Origin: Holophagales bacterium
Lineage (GTDB): Bacteria; Acidobacteriota; Thermoanaerobaculia; Multivoradales; Multivoraceae
Assembly (NCBI GenBank): GCA_009836625.1
Contig: VXVC01000004.1
Coordinates: forward strand, 513,037 to 577,036
DNA: 64,000 nt
Direction of reading: 5' to 3'
Position numbers and translations under genes: made by a program. Positions 31,236-40,633 of this stretch are shown piece after piece (position 1 is the stretch's first letter; every line of letters begins with the position of its first letter). The notes under the pieces are model-generated. The model saw only the letters and a program-made list of their open reading frames with translations. It searched no databases and was not told the origin of the DNA.

Positions 31236-32865
31236 AGCCGCCAGTCCCCATCGCGCCGGACGCAGCGTCGTGATGGCGCGCCGGGGCATGGTCGCCACAT
31301 CCCACCCCGCCGCCACCCTGGCCGGGCTCGACATGCTTCGGGCCGGTGGTTCGGCGATCGACGGCGCGGTGGCGGCCGCCGCGATGCTGGCGGTGGTCGA
31401 GCCGATGATGACCGGCATCGGCGGCGACGCCTTCCTGCTCTACCACCTCGCCGATCCCGACGGCGGGCGCGGCGAGCTCCTGGGGCTCAACGGCAGCGGC
31501 CGCTCATCCCTGGCCCTGGAGCGAACCCACATCGCCGGCCCGGCGATCGATCCGGACTCCTGGCCAGCCGTGACCGTCCCCGGCGCGGTCGATCTCTGGC
31601 AGACGGCCCACCAGCGCTTCGGACGCCTTCGCTTCGCCGATCTGCTCGGTCCCGCGATCGAAACCGCCGAAGCGGGCTTCCCCGTCAGCGAGCGCGTCCA
31701 GTCGATGTGGACAGCGTGTACGGAGCGACTGCGCTGCGATCCCGCGGCGACGGAGCACTACCTCTTCGACGGCGAAGCGCCCGCACTGGGCGCGGTGTTC
31801 CAGTCTCACGCCCTCGCAGGATCGCTGCGGCAGATCGCGCAAGACGGCCGCGACGCCTTCTACGAGGGGCCGATCGCTGAGGAGATCGTCCGCTACGCGC
31901 GCGACACGGGCGGTTTCCTCCAGCTCGAGGACTTCCGACGGCATCGCTCGACCTGGGTCGATCCGATCGGCACGCTGTACCGCGGCCGCGGAGTCTTCCA
32001 GTTGCCGCCCAACGGCCAGGGACTTGGCGTTCTGCTGATGCTGAACCTACTGGAGAACTTCGACCTCGGCTCCATGGACCTGGCCGGCCCCCGGCACACT
32101 CACCTGCTGGTCGAGGCGAAGAAGCTGGCCTACGCCGACCTCCACGCCCACGTCGGCGATCCGGAGAACGAGCCGCTTCGGGGCTCCGGAGGCGTCCCGC
32201 TGGCCGAACTGCTGGACAAGGCCTACGCCCGCGAGCGCAGCCGCCTGATCGACCCCGGTCGGCCGGCCGACGGCCCCGCGCCCGGCGGCATCCCAACCGG
32301 CGGCGGCGCGGTGGGCTCCGACACCGTCTACCTGGCCGTCGTCGACGGCGAAGGCAACGCCGCCTCCTTCATCAACTCCCTGTTCGCGCCCTTCGGAGCG
32401 GCGATCGCCGGCGGGGACACGGGGATCATGCTCCACTGCCGGGGCGCCGGCTTCAGCCTGACGGCCGGCCATCCGAACGAGTACCGTCCCGGCAAGCGTC
32501 CATTCCACACGATCATTCCCGGCATGGTCCTGGACCGGGGCCGGCTCGAGCTCTGCTACGGCGTGATGGGCGGTCCGTTCCAGCCCCAGGGACACGTGCA
32601 GCTCCTGACCAACCACTACGACCACGGGCTTTCCCTCCAGGCGGCCATCGACCGGCCCCGGTGGCGCCACACGGCCGGCCTCGACCTCCTGTGCGAACGA
32701 GGCATGGAGCCCGAAACCGTGGAGGGACTCGCGGCGCTCGGCCACCGGGTCCGCAGCGCGGGCGGCGCCGAGTTCGGCGGCGCCCAGGCAATCAGGGTCG
32801 ACCGGTATGGAACGCTCTACGGCGCCTCGGACCCGCGCAAGGACGGAGCGGCGCTCGGCTACTGA
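31219..32865 (+). CDS. Gamma-glutamyltransferase family protein
   Basis: Ntn-hydrolase of the GGT family (about 548 aa from the TTG). The family start region 'MARRGMVATSHPAATLAGLDMLRAGGSAIDGAVAAAAML' and the autoprocessing region 'GSDTVYLAVVDGEGNAASFINSLF', with the likely nucleophile Thr, are clear. 'MGGPFQPQGHVQLL' near the C-terminus is also typical. The start is uncertain: ATG 31273 begins exactly at the family motif, whereas TTG 31219 keeps the extra residues usual before it and overlaps the DUF5916 gene by 17 bases. No signal peptide is visible with either, so it may be cytoplasmic. It may hydrolyse gamma-glutamyl compounds such as glutathione. Confidence 0.87.
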   Translation: MTSSVRAASPHRAGRSVVMARRGMVATSHPAATLAGLDMLRAGGSAIDGAVAAAAMLAVVEPMMTGIGGDAFLLYHLADPDGGRGELLGLNGSGRSSLALERTHIAGPAIDPDSWPAVTVPGAVDLWQTAHQRFGRLRFADLLGPAIETAEAGFPVSERVQSMWTACTERLRCDPAATEHYLFDGEAPALGAVFQSHALAGSLRQIAQDGRDAFYEGPIAEEIVRYARDTGGFLQLEDFRRHRSTWVDPIGTLYRGRGVFQLPPNGQGLGVLLMLNLLENFDLGSMDLAGPRHTHLLVEAKKLAYADLHAHVGDPENEPLRGSGGVPLAELLDKAYARERSRLIDPGRPADGPAPGGIPTGGGAVGSDTVYLAVVDGEGNAASFINSLFAPFGAAIAGGDTGIMLHCRGAGFSLTAGHPNEYRPGKRPFHTIIPGMVLDRGRLELCYGVMGGPFQPQGHVQLLTNHYDHGLSLQAAIDRPRWRHTAGLDLLCERGMEPETVEGLAALGHRVRSAGGAEFGGAQAIRVDRYGTLYGASDPRKDGAALGY

Positions 32866-32903
32866 CGGTCCGCGCGTCGCGACCGCCATGCAAGACTCGC
32901 CGG

Positions 32904-34100
32904 ATGGACGATGCTGCGGCCCAGGCAGGAGACCGCACCGAGCAGCGCCAGGTCGAACTCAGAATCGTCCAGTCGATCGCGGACATTCCGCAAGAAGCCT
33001 GGGACCGATTGCTCCGGCCCGGTGATCGCCCCTTCCTGTCCTGGACGTTCCTCGAAGCCCTCGAGCGGAACGGCTGCGTGGCGCCCGACCGCGGCTGGCT
33101 CCCCTTCCACCTCACCGCCTGGGGCGCGGACGACGACCTGATCGCGGCCGCCCCCGCCTACATCAAGAACGATGGCATGGGCGACTTCTCGCGGGACTGG
33201 GCATTCGGCGACGCGGTGCAGGCAGTCGGCGGCCGTTTCTACCCGAAGCTCGTGGTCGGCGTGCCGTTCTCGCCGGTCACGGGGCGACGCATCCTTGCCG
33301 CCGCCGACCTCGACCCGTCGGTCGCCGCCAGACTCCTTGTACAGCTTGCTGCCCACACCGCCCGGGAGGTCGGCCTGGCCTCCGTCCACGTCCTCTACCA
33401 CAGCGACGGGGAGGCCCCGGCCCTTGCCGACGCCGGTCTCTCCCAGCGCGTCATGGTCCAGTACCACTGGCACAACTACGACTACCGGACGCCGGACGAC
33501 TGGCTGCTGAGACTTCGCTCCAAGCGCCGCACCCAGTGCCGCCGCGAGCGCCGCGAACCGGCAAGCCAGGGCATCGCCATCCGCACCGTCCGCGGCCAGG
33601 AGATCGCCGGCGATCCCGAGCATTGGGCCGAGACCGCGTTCCGCCTCTACTGCACTACCTGCGATCGTTACATGTGGGGCGGCCGCTACCTGAACCGCGA
33701 GATGTTCTCCGATCTGTTCACGCTCCTCGGCAACGAGGTCGAGCTGGTCGTCGCCGAACGCGAAGACCGGGTCGTCGCCGGCGCGATCAACCTGCGCTCG
33801 GACACGCACCTCTACGGCCGCTACTGGGGCTGCCACGAGCAGCACCGCTTCCTCCACTTCAACGTCTGCCTCTACCACTCGATCGATGAGTGCATCGAGC
33901 GGGGCGTCCAGGTGTTCGAGGGCGGCGCCGGCGGAGAGCACAAGATCAGCCGCGGCTTCGAGCCCGCGCCCGTCTACAGCTCCCACCTGTTCATGGACGA
34001 GAAGCTGAACTCGCTGCTCGGCGCGGCACTGGAGCGCGACGCGAAGCGACACCTCGAGGGAATCGAGGCGTGGCGCGGCAACCGGGCCCAACTCGGCTAG
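32904..34100 (+). CDS. DUF482 / peptidoglycan-biosynthesis-like FemAB/GNAT-fold protein
   Basis: 398 aa. The sequence matches the DUF482 (PF04339-type) family: 'PFLSWTFLEALE' near the N-terminus, 'RSKRRTQCRRERR' in the middle, and the C-terminal 'LYGRYWGCHEQHRFLHFNVCLYHSIDECIERG' followed by 'FEGGAGGEHKISRGFEPAPVYSSH'. Family members resemble FemAB and GNAT transferases, and none that I know has a settled biochemical function. The ATG at 32904 is chosen because upstream sequence belongs to the GGT gene. It is 33 bases before clpS on the same strand, which raises a link with the N-degron pathway (see findings). Confidence 0.82.
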   Translation: MDDAAAQAGDRTEQRQVELRIVQSIADIPQEAWDRLLRPGDRPFLSWTFLEALERNGCVAPDRGWLPFHLTAWGADDDLIAAAPAYIKNDGMGDFSRDWAFGDAVQAVGGRFYPKLVVGVPFSPVTGRRILAAADLDPSVAARLLVQLAAHTAREVGLASVHVLYHSDGEAPALADAGLSQRVMVQYHWHNYDYRTPDDWLLRLRSKRRTQCRRERREPASQGIAIRTVRGQEIAGDPEHWAETAFRLYCTTCDRYMWGGRYLNREMFSDLFTLLGNEVELVVAEREDRVVAGAINLRSDTHLYGRYWGCHEQHRFLHFNVCLYHSIDECIERGVQVFEGGAGGEHKISRGFEPAPVYSSHLFMDEKLNSLLGAALERDAKRHLEGIEAWRGNRAQLG

Positions 34101-34118
34101 AGCCGCCAACCCCGGACC

Positions 34119-34124
34119 TATAAT
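34119..34124 (+). promoter_or_regulatory. Consensus -10 TATAAT before clpS
   Basis: A perfect TATAAT ends 9 bases before the clpS ATG, in the 33-base gap after the DUF482 gene. GAGGG within those 9 bases could serve as a weak Shine-Dalgarno on a longer transcript. No -35 match was seen. clpS-clpA may thus have its own promoter. Confidence 0.5.
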
Positions 34125-34133
34125 CGAGGGATC

Positions 34134-34526
34134 ATGTCGCAGTTCGAAGACGACCAGCAGGGCGACAGCAAGGTCCTCACGAAGACGAAGACCAGGACCA
34201 AGCTGGCCCGTCCCCGGCTGTACAAGGTGCTGCTCCACAACGACGACTTCACGCCGCGGGAGTTCGTCGTCGTCGTGCTGCAGCACGTCTTCCACCTGAC
34301 CGAATCGGACGCTTCGCGGCTCATGCTCTACGTCCACAAGAACGGCGTCGGCGTCGTCGGCCTCTACCCGTTCTCGATCGCCGAGACCAAGGTGGCCGAG
34401 GTCGGCAGTCTGGCCCAGCAGGCCGAAGTCCCCCTGCTCTGCACGATCGAGCCCGACACGGGAGACGGCGACGGCGAAGGTGGGGACGGTGGCGATGACA
34501 GGGACGACGGCGGCGACGTCAACTGA
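34134..34526 (+). CDS. clpS: ATP-dependent Clp protease adaptor ClpS, with acidic C-terminal tail
   Basis: 130-aa adaptor that hands N-degron substrates to ClpA. The core motif 'YKVLLHNDDFTPREFVVVVLQHVFHLTESDASRLMLYVHKNGVGVVG' holds the N-end-binding Asn-Asp pair and the hydrophobic pocket region. The protein ends with a tail of about 25 residues made almost only of Asp, Gly and Glu ('DTGDGDGEGGDGGDDRDDGG'), not present in the usual ~106-aa ClpS. The tail is probably disordered. It lies directly upstream of clpA, 30 bases apart. Confidence 0.95.
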   Translation: MSQFEDDQQGDSKVLTKTKTRTKLARPRLYKVLLHNDDFTPREFVVVVLQHVFHLTESDASRLMLYVHKNGVGVVGLYPFSIAETKVAEVGSLAQQAEVPLLCTIEPDTGDGDGEGGDGGDDRDDGGDVN

Positions 34527-34533
34527 CGGCGCG

Positions 34534-34541
34534 AAGGAGGT
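34534..34541 (+). promoter_or_regulatory. Strong Shine-Dalgarno before clpA that points to an ATC codon
   Basis: AAGGAGGT is an almost ideal ribosome-binding site. The codon 6 bases downstream in the clpA frame is ATC (34548); the first conventional starts are GTG at 34557 and ATG at 34563, 15 and 21 bases away. See findings. Confidence 0.6.
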
Positions 34542-34556
34542 ACCGCCATCGCTTCC

Positions 34557-36951
<2,395 letters not shown>

Positions 36952-36959
<8 letters not shown>

Positions 36960-38127
36960 CGCCCACCCGAGGCAGCACCTCGGTCTTGAACCGTTCGATC
37001 GTCGACATCAGCCGCGCATGCGGCAGCAGGCCGTTGTAGGCCCAGAAGTAGAGCCAAGTCACCGGCAGACGCTCGCGGAGCGTCTGGAGCTGCCGCGTCA
37101 CCGTGTCGACGGTGCCGACGAGGGCCATCCCGGACCCCATCATGTCGTCGAACTCTTCCCCGGTGTCCGGGTCGATCATCCCCCGGCTGAAGCCGAAGGG
37201 CTCGAACCAGGCGGAGCCGCAGAAGGCGCCGCTCGCCTTCCAGAGGCGCTCAGCCTCGGTGTCCGACTCGGCGATCACGACATCGCGCAGGACGCCGATC
37301 CCCTCCCCCAGCGGCCGGCCGGACTCCTCCGCGAACAGTTCGAACAGCGCCCGCTCCCGCTTCGGGTGCAGCGGCGGCAGGATTGCCGTCACGCCTTCCC
37401 GCGCGCACCAGCGGATGCTCGCCTCCGACGACGCGAAGGGCTGGAAGATCGGCGGATGCGGCTCCTGAACCGGTTTCGGTACCACGCCCACCTGGCGCAG
37501 CACGCCGTCCTCGACGCCGGCGCCCCACTGCTCGGTCGCATCGAGCGTCCACGGCGTACCGCCCTTCGAACCGCCCACGGGGACCTTCCAGAACCGGCCG
37601 TCGTAGTCGAGCATCGGCTCGGTCCAGGCCTTCTTGACGATCCGGAAACACTCTTCGAAGGCGGCCCGGTTCGTCGCGTCGATCTCGTCGTGCCGGTGCG
37701 GCAGGGCGCCGGAGATGCCGTGCGTCTGCTGCGCCATCACGTCGACCCAGCGCCGCTGGTAGCCGCGGGCGAAGCCAGCGTTCGCGCGCCCCCCGGTCAT
37801 CCGGTCGAGCATCGCGATGTCCTCGGCGACCCGGATCGGGTTCCTCGCGGGCAGCACGATGCCCAACTGGCCCACCCGGATGTTCTTCGTCTGCATGCCG
37901 ACGAACAGGTCGAGCAGCACCGGATTGTTCGAGAGCTCGAAGCCCTCGATGTGGAAGTGGTGCTCGGTGAAGCTGATCGAGTCGTAGCCGAGGTCGTCGG
38001 CGAGCCGGGCCTGCTCCGAGACCTCGGCCAGCATCCGGTCGTAGAGATCGCCGCGCAGGCCGGCCATGCCCCGCTTGATGTCGGCCCGCGAGCCGATCGA
38101 GGGCAGGTAGAAGAGCGAGATCTTCAA
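36952..38127 (-). CDS. LLM-class (luciferase-like) flavin-dependent oxidoreductase
   Basis: 391 aa from a TTG start. The barrel begins with 'KISLFYLPSIG', followed by 'LADDLGYDSISFTEHHFH', a hallmark of the alkanal-monooxygenase-like LLM branch, then 'LGIVLPARNPIRVAEDIAMLDRMTGGR' and 'GFARGYQRRW'. The ORF-track start far upstream lies within another gene; TTG at 38127 is the only start that keeps the first strand. It is 14 bases after the DUF1080 gene and probably in an operon with it and the carboxyltransferase. Substrate and cofactor (FMN or F420) are unknown. It is not close in sequence to the LLM protein at 4242. Confidence 0.86.
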
Positions 38128-38141
38128 GAGAGTCCGAGGCC

Positions 38142-38963
38142 TCAGCCACCGCTGTCGTAGCCCGGAAGCTCGCGGATCCAGACGTTGCGGAATCGGGTCG
38201 GGTTGCGATGGTCCTGGAGGCCGATCCAGCCACGCGGCTCGTGCGGCCGGTCGTAGACGCCGATCCGCCGGTGGATCGTCCGGCCGATGTACTCCTTCTT
38301 GTGATGGATGACCACACCGTTGTGGATCACGGTGACGTTCGCCTTCTTGACGAGTTCGCCGTCCTTCCAGCGCGGCGCCTCGAAGATGATGTCGTAGGTC
38401 TGCCAGACGCCCGGGGCCCTCGAGGAGTTGACCATGGGTGGCGTCTGGCCGTAGATCGCCCCGGCCTGGCCGTCGGCGTACGTCCGGTTCTCGTACGAGT
38501 CGAGGATCTGGATCTCGTAATCGCCGTAGAGCATCACCCCGCTGTTGCCGCGGCCCTGGCTGTTGCTCTCGACCTTGGCCGGCGTCGCGAACTCCAGGTG
38601 GAGCTGGAAGTCGCCGAACTCGTCCCGGGTGCGGATCGACCCCGTCGAGGTGACCTCCATGTACCCGTTCTCGACCTTCCACTCGGGTGCGTCGCCATTC
38701 GGTTTCTGCCACTTCGAGAGGTCCGTGCCGTCGAACAGCACCACGGCGTCGGCGGGCGCGGCCGCCATGTCGCTGAACGAAGCGCCCGGAGCGACCACTG
38801 GCGGTACCGGCCGGTTCGGGTCGTGCACCTTCCAGGGCAATCCCGGCAGCTTCGGGGTGTCCTCGTAGCCCACCGGCTGTTGCTGGGCGGCGGCGGCCGC
38901 GGTCATCAGCAGGCCCGCCGCCAGAGTGACGAACAACGTTCTCTTGTTTCGGTTCACAGACAT
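38142..38963 (-). CDS. Exported DUF1080 (3-keto-disaccharide hydrolase-like) protein
   Basis: 273 aa. Signal peptide: 'RTLFVTLAAGLLMTAAAAAQ'. The single concanavalin-like domain of the DUF1080 family is seen: 'VVLFDGTDLSKWQKPNG', 'FGDFQLHLEFATPAK', 'GNSGVMLYGDYEIQILDSYEN' and 'EPRGWIGLQDHRNPTRFRNVWIREL'. Members act on 3-keto-glycosides or bind sugars in the periplasm. AAGGAGG precedes the ATG at 38963, which rules out the ORF-track start 22 codons upstream. It lies between the carboxyltransferase and LLM genes with gaps of 20 and 14 bases. Confidence 0.9.
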   Translation of the reverse strand: MSVNRNKRTLFVTLAAGLLMTAAAAAQQQPVGYEDTPKLPGLPWKVHDPNRPVPPVVAPGASFSDMAAAPADAVVLFDGTDLSKWQKPNGDAPEWKVENGYMEVTSTGSIRTRDEFGDFQLHLEFATPAKVESNSQGRGNSGVMLYGDYEIQILDSYENRTYADGQAGAIYGQTPPMVNSSRAPGVWQTYDIIFEAPRWKDGELVKKANVTVIHNGVVIHHKKEYIGRTIHRRIGVYDRPHEPRGWIGLQDHRNPTRFRNVWIRELPGYDSGG

Positions 38964-38983
38964 TCCGGCCTCCTTGAGAGTCC

Positions 38984-40537
38984 TCACCGTACCCGCGACG
39001 CGAGCAGCGGTTCGGACAGTTTCAGCCACTTGATCACCTCGGCCCGCGTGCCGCGGGGGTCGATCAAATCATGGACCGAGAAACCCTCGGCCCGCGGGAA
39101 GGGAGTGCGGCGTTTGGCGAACTCGGCCTCCAGTTCGGCCCGTTTCCTGTCCGGGTCGGGCGCCGCGGCGATCTCTCGCCGGAAGGCGACCGCCACGCCG
39201 CCCTCGATCGGCAGCGCGCCGCTCTCGGCCGAGGGCCAGATCAGTACCCGGCCGCCCGGGCCGTAGTGCGCCGCGGCCGCTACGCCGTAGGACTTCCGGA
39301 TCTGCACGGCGCACCAGGGCACGGTCGTCCGCACGGTCGCGGCGATCGCCTCCATGCCGTAGCGAATCGTGCCGGACGCCTCCGACTCCGAGCCGATCAT
39401 GAAGCCGGGCTCGTCGACCAGGCTGAGGATCGGCAGGTGGAAGTTCTCGCAGAACTCGACGAAGCGCCGGAACTTCTGCGCTCCGGCGGCGTCCATCGCC
39501 CCGCCGATTTGCCGGCAATCGTTGGCGATGACGCCCACAGCGTGGCCGTCGACCCGGGCCAGACCTGTGATCTGGGACGGTCCGTAACCCGCCGTCATCT
39601 CGAAGAAGCTGTCGCGGTCGACGACGAGCGAGATCAGTTCGCGCATGTCGTAGAGGAACCGCCGGTCGCGCGGCACGATCTCGAGCAGGCGCTCTTCGCG
39701 CCGGTCGGCCGGATCGCCTGACTTCCGCCGTGGCGGCAGCGTGTCGACATTCGGCGGGAGGTAGCTCAGGAAGCGGCGCACCTGCGCCATCGCGTCGTCC
39801 TCGTCCTCGGCGACGTTGTCGACGACGCCGCTACGGCTGTGGACCTGCCAGCCGCCGAGCTCGTCCTTCGTCTTCTTTTCGCCTAGCGCCCGCTCGACGA
39901 GCGCCGGCCCGCCGATCAGGATCTGGGCGGTGTGGCGCGTCATCACCGAGAAGTGGGAGGCGACCAGGCGCGCCGCGGGAAACCCCGCTACCGCGCCGAC
40001 GCCGATCGAGGCCACCGGCACGGTCCGCAGGATCTCCGCGATCGACCAGAAGCGGGCACGGGAGTAGACCGGCTCCCCCATCGGTCGGGGCGGCGTCTTC
40101 GGCGCCCCTTTCTGGCGTCCGGCGCTGCCGCGCACGCTGCCGCCCCCGCCTTCCAGAAAGCGGACCAGGGGCAGCCGGTACTTGAGAGCGAGTTCCTCGG
40201 AATAGACGCTCTTGCGCAGCCCGGCCGGCGACGGCGAGCCCCCGGCCTGGGTGAAGTCCTCGCCGGCCACGATCACCTGCCGTCCGTCGACACCGGCAAA
40301 GCCGACGACGTAGTTCGCCGGCGTGAACGCGACGACCCGGCCTTTCTCGTCCACCTCGGCGGCGCCGGCCTGGCGGCCCTCCTCGACGAAGGAGCCCGGG
40401 TCGGCGACGCGCTCGATCCGCTCGCGCACCGTCAGGCGTCCGCGCTCGTGTTGGCGCTCCACCGCCTCCTCGCCGCCCATCTCCAGCGCCAGGCGCCGGC
40501 GGCGTTCGATCTCGTCGACCTCGGGATGCCAGGACAT
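38984..40537 (-). CDS. Acyl-CoA carboxylase beta chain (carboxyltransferase)
   Basis: 517-aa carboxyltransferase of the propionyl/methylcrotonyl-CoA carboxylase type, which moves CO2 from carboxybiotin to an acyl-CoA. The N-terminal half shows 'RGRLTVRERIERVADPGSFVE' and 'VIVAGEDFTQAGGS'; the C-terminal half 'GVIANDCRQIGGAMDAAGAQKFRRFVEFCENFHLPILSLVDEPGFMIG' and 'RKSYGVAAAAHYGPGGRVLIWPSAESGALPIEGG'. The biotin-carboxylase partner is not in the window. No Shine-Dalgarno is seen; TACAAT ends 9 bases before the ATG. First gene of a three-gene unit with DUF1080 and LLM. Confidence 0.92.
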   Translation of the reverse strand: MSWHPEVDEIERRRRLALEMGGEEAVERQHERGRLTVRERIERVADPGSFVEEGRQAGAAEVDEKGRVVAFTPANYVVGFAGVDGRQVIVAGEDFTQAGGSPSPAGLRKSVYSEELALKYRLPLVRFLEGGGGSVRGSAGRQKGAPKTPPRPMGEPVYSRARFWSIAEILRTVPVASIGVGAVAGFPAARLVASHFSVMTRHTAQILIGGPALVERALGEKKTKDELGGWQVHSRSGVVDNVAEDEDDAMAQVRRFLSYLPPNVDTLPPRRKSGDPADRREERLLEIVPRDRRFLYDMRELISLVVDRDSFFEMTAGYGPSQITGLARVDGHAVGVIANDCRQIGGAMDAAGAQKFRRFVEFCENFHLPILSLVDEPGFMIGSESEASGTIRYGMEAIAATVRTTVPWCAVQIRKSYGVAAAAHYGPGGRVLIWPSAESGALPIEGGVAVAFRREIAAAPDPDRKRAELEAEFAKRRTPFPRAEGFSVHDLIDPRGTRAEVIKWLKLSEPLLASRVR

Positions 40538-40546
40538 CGGACGGGG

Positions 40547-40552
40547 ATTGTA
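40547..40552 (-). promoter_or_regulatory. -10 hexamer TACAAT, leaderless position, carboxyltransferase operon
   Basis: Read on the minus strand, TACAAT ends 9 bases before the ATG at 40537. No -35 match at the standard distance. Confidence 0.45.
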
Positions 40553-40589
40553 GTTGGCAGCTCGGCCCACCCGGCGAACAACTCGCTGC

Positions 40590-40617
40590 TTGACGACCGA
40601 TTCCGCCTGACTAGACT
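40590..40617 (+). promoter_or_regulatory. Sigma70-type promoter of the matrixin protease gene
   Basis: TTGACG (40590-40595), 16-base spacer, TAGACT (40612-40617), the best -35/-10 pair seen in the window. The listed GTG start is 16 bases after the -10. Confidence 0.6.
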
Positions 40618-40633
40618 CGGCTAGCTTCCGCTA

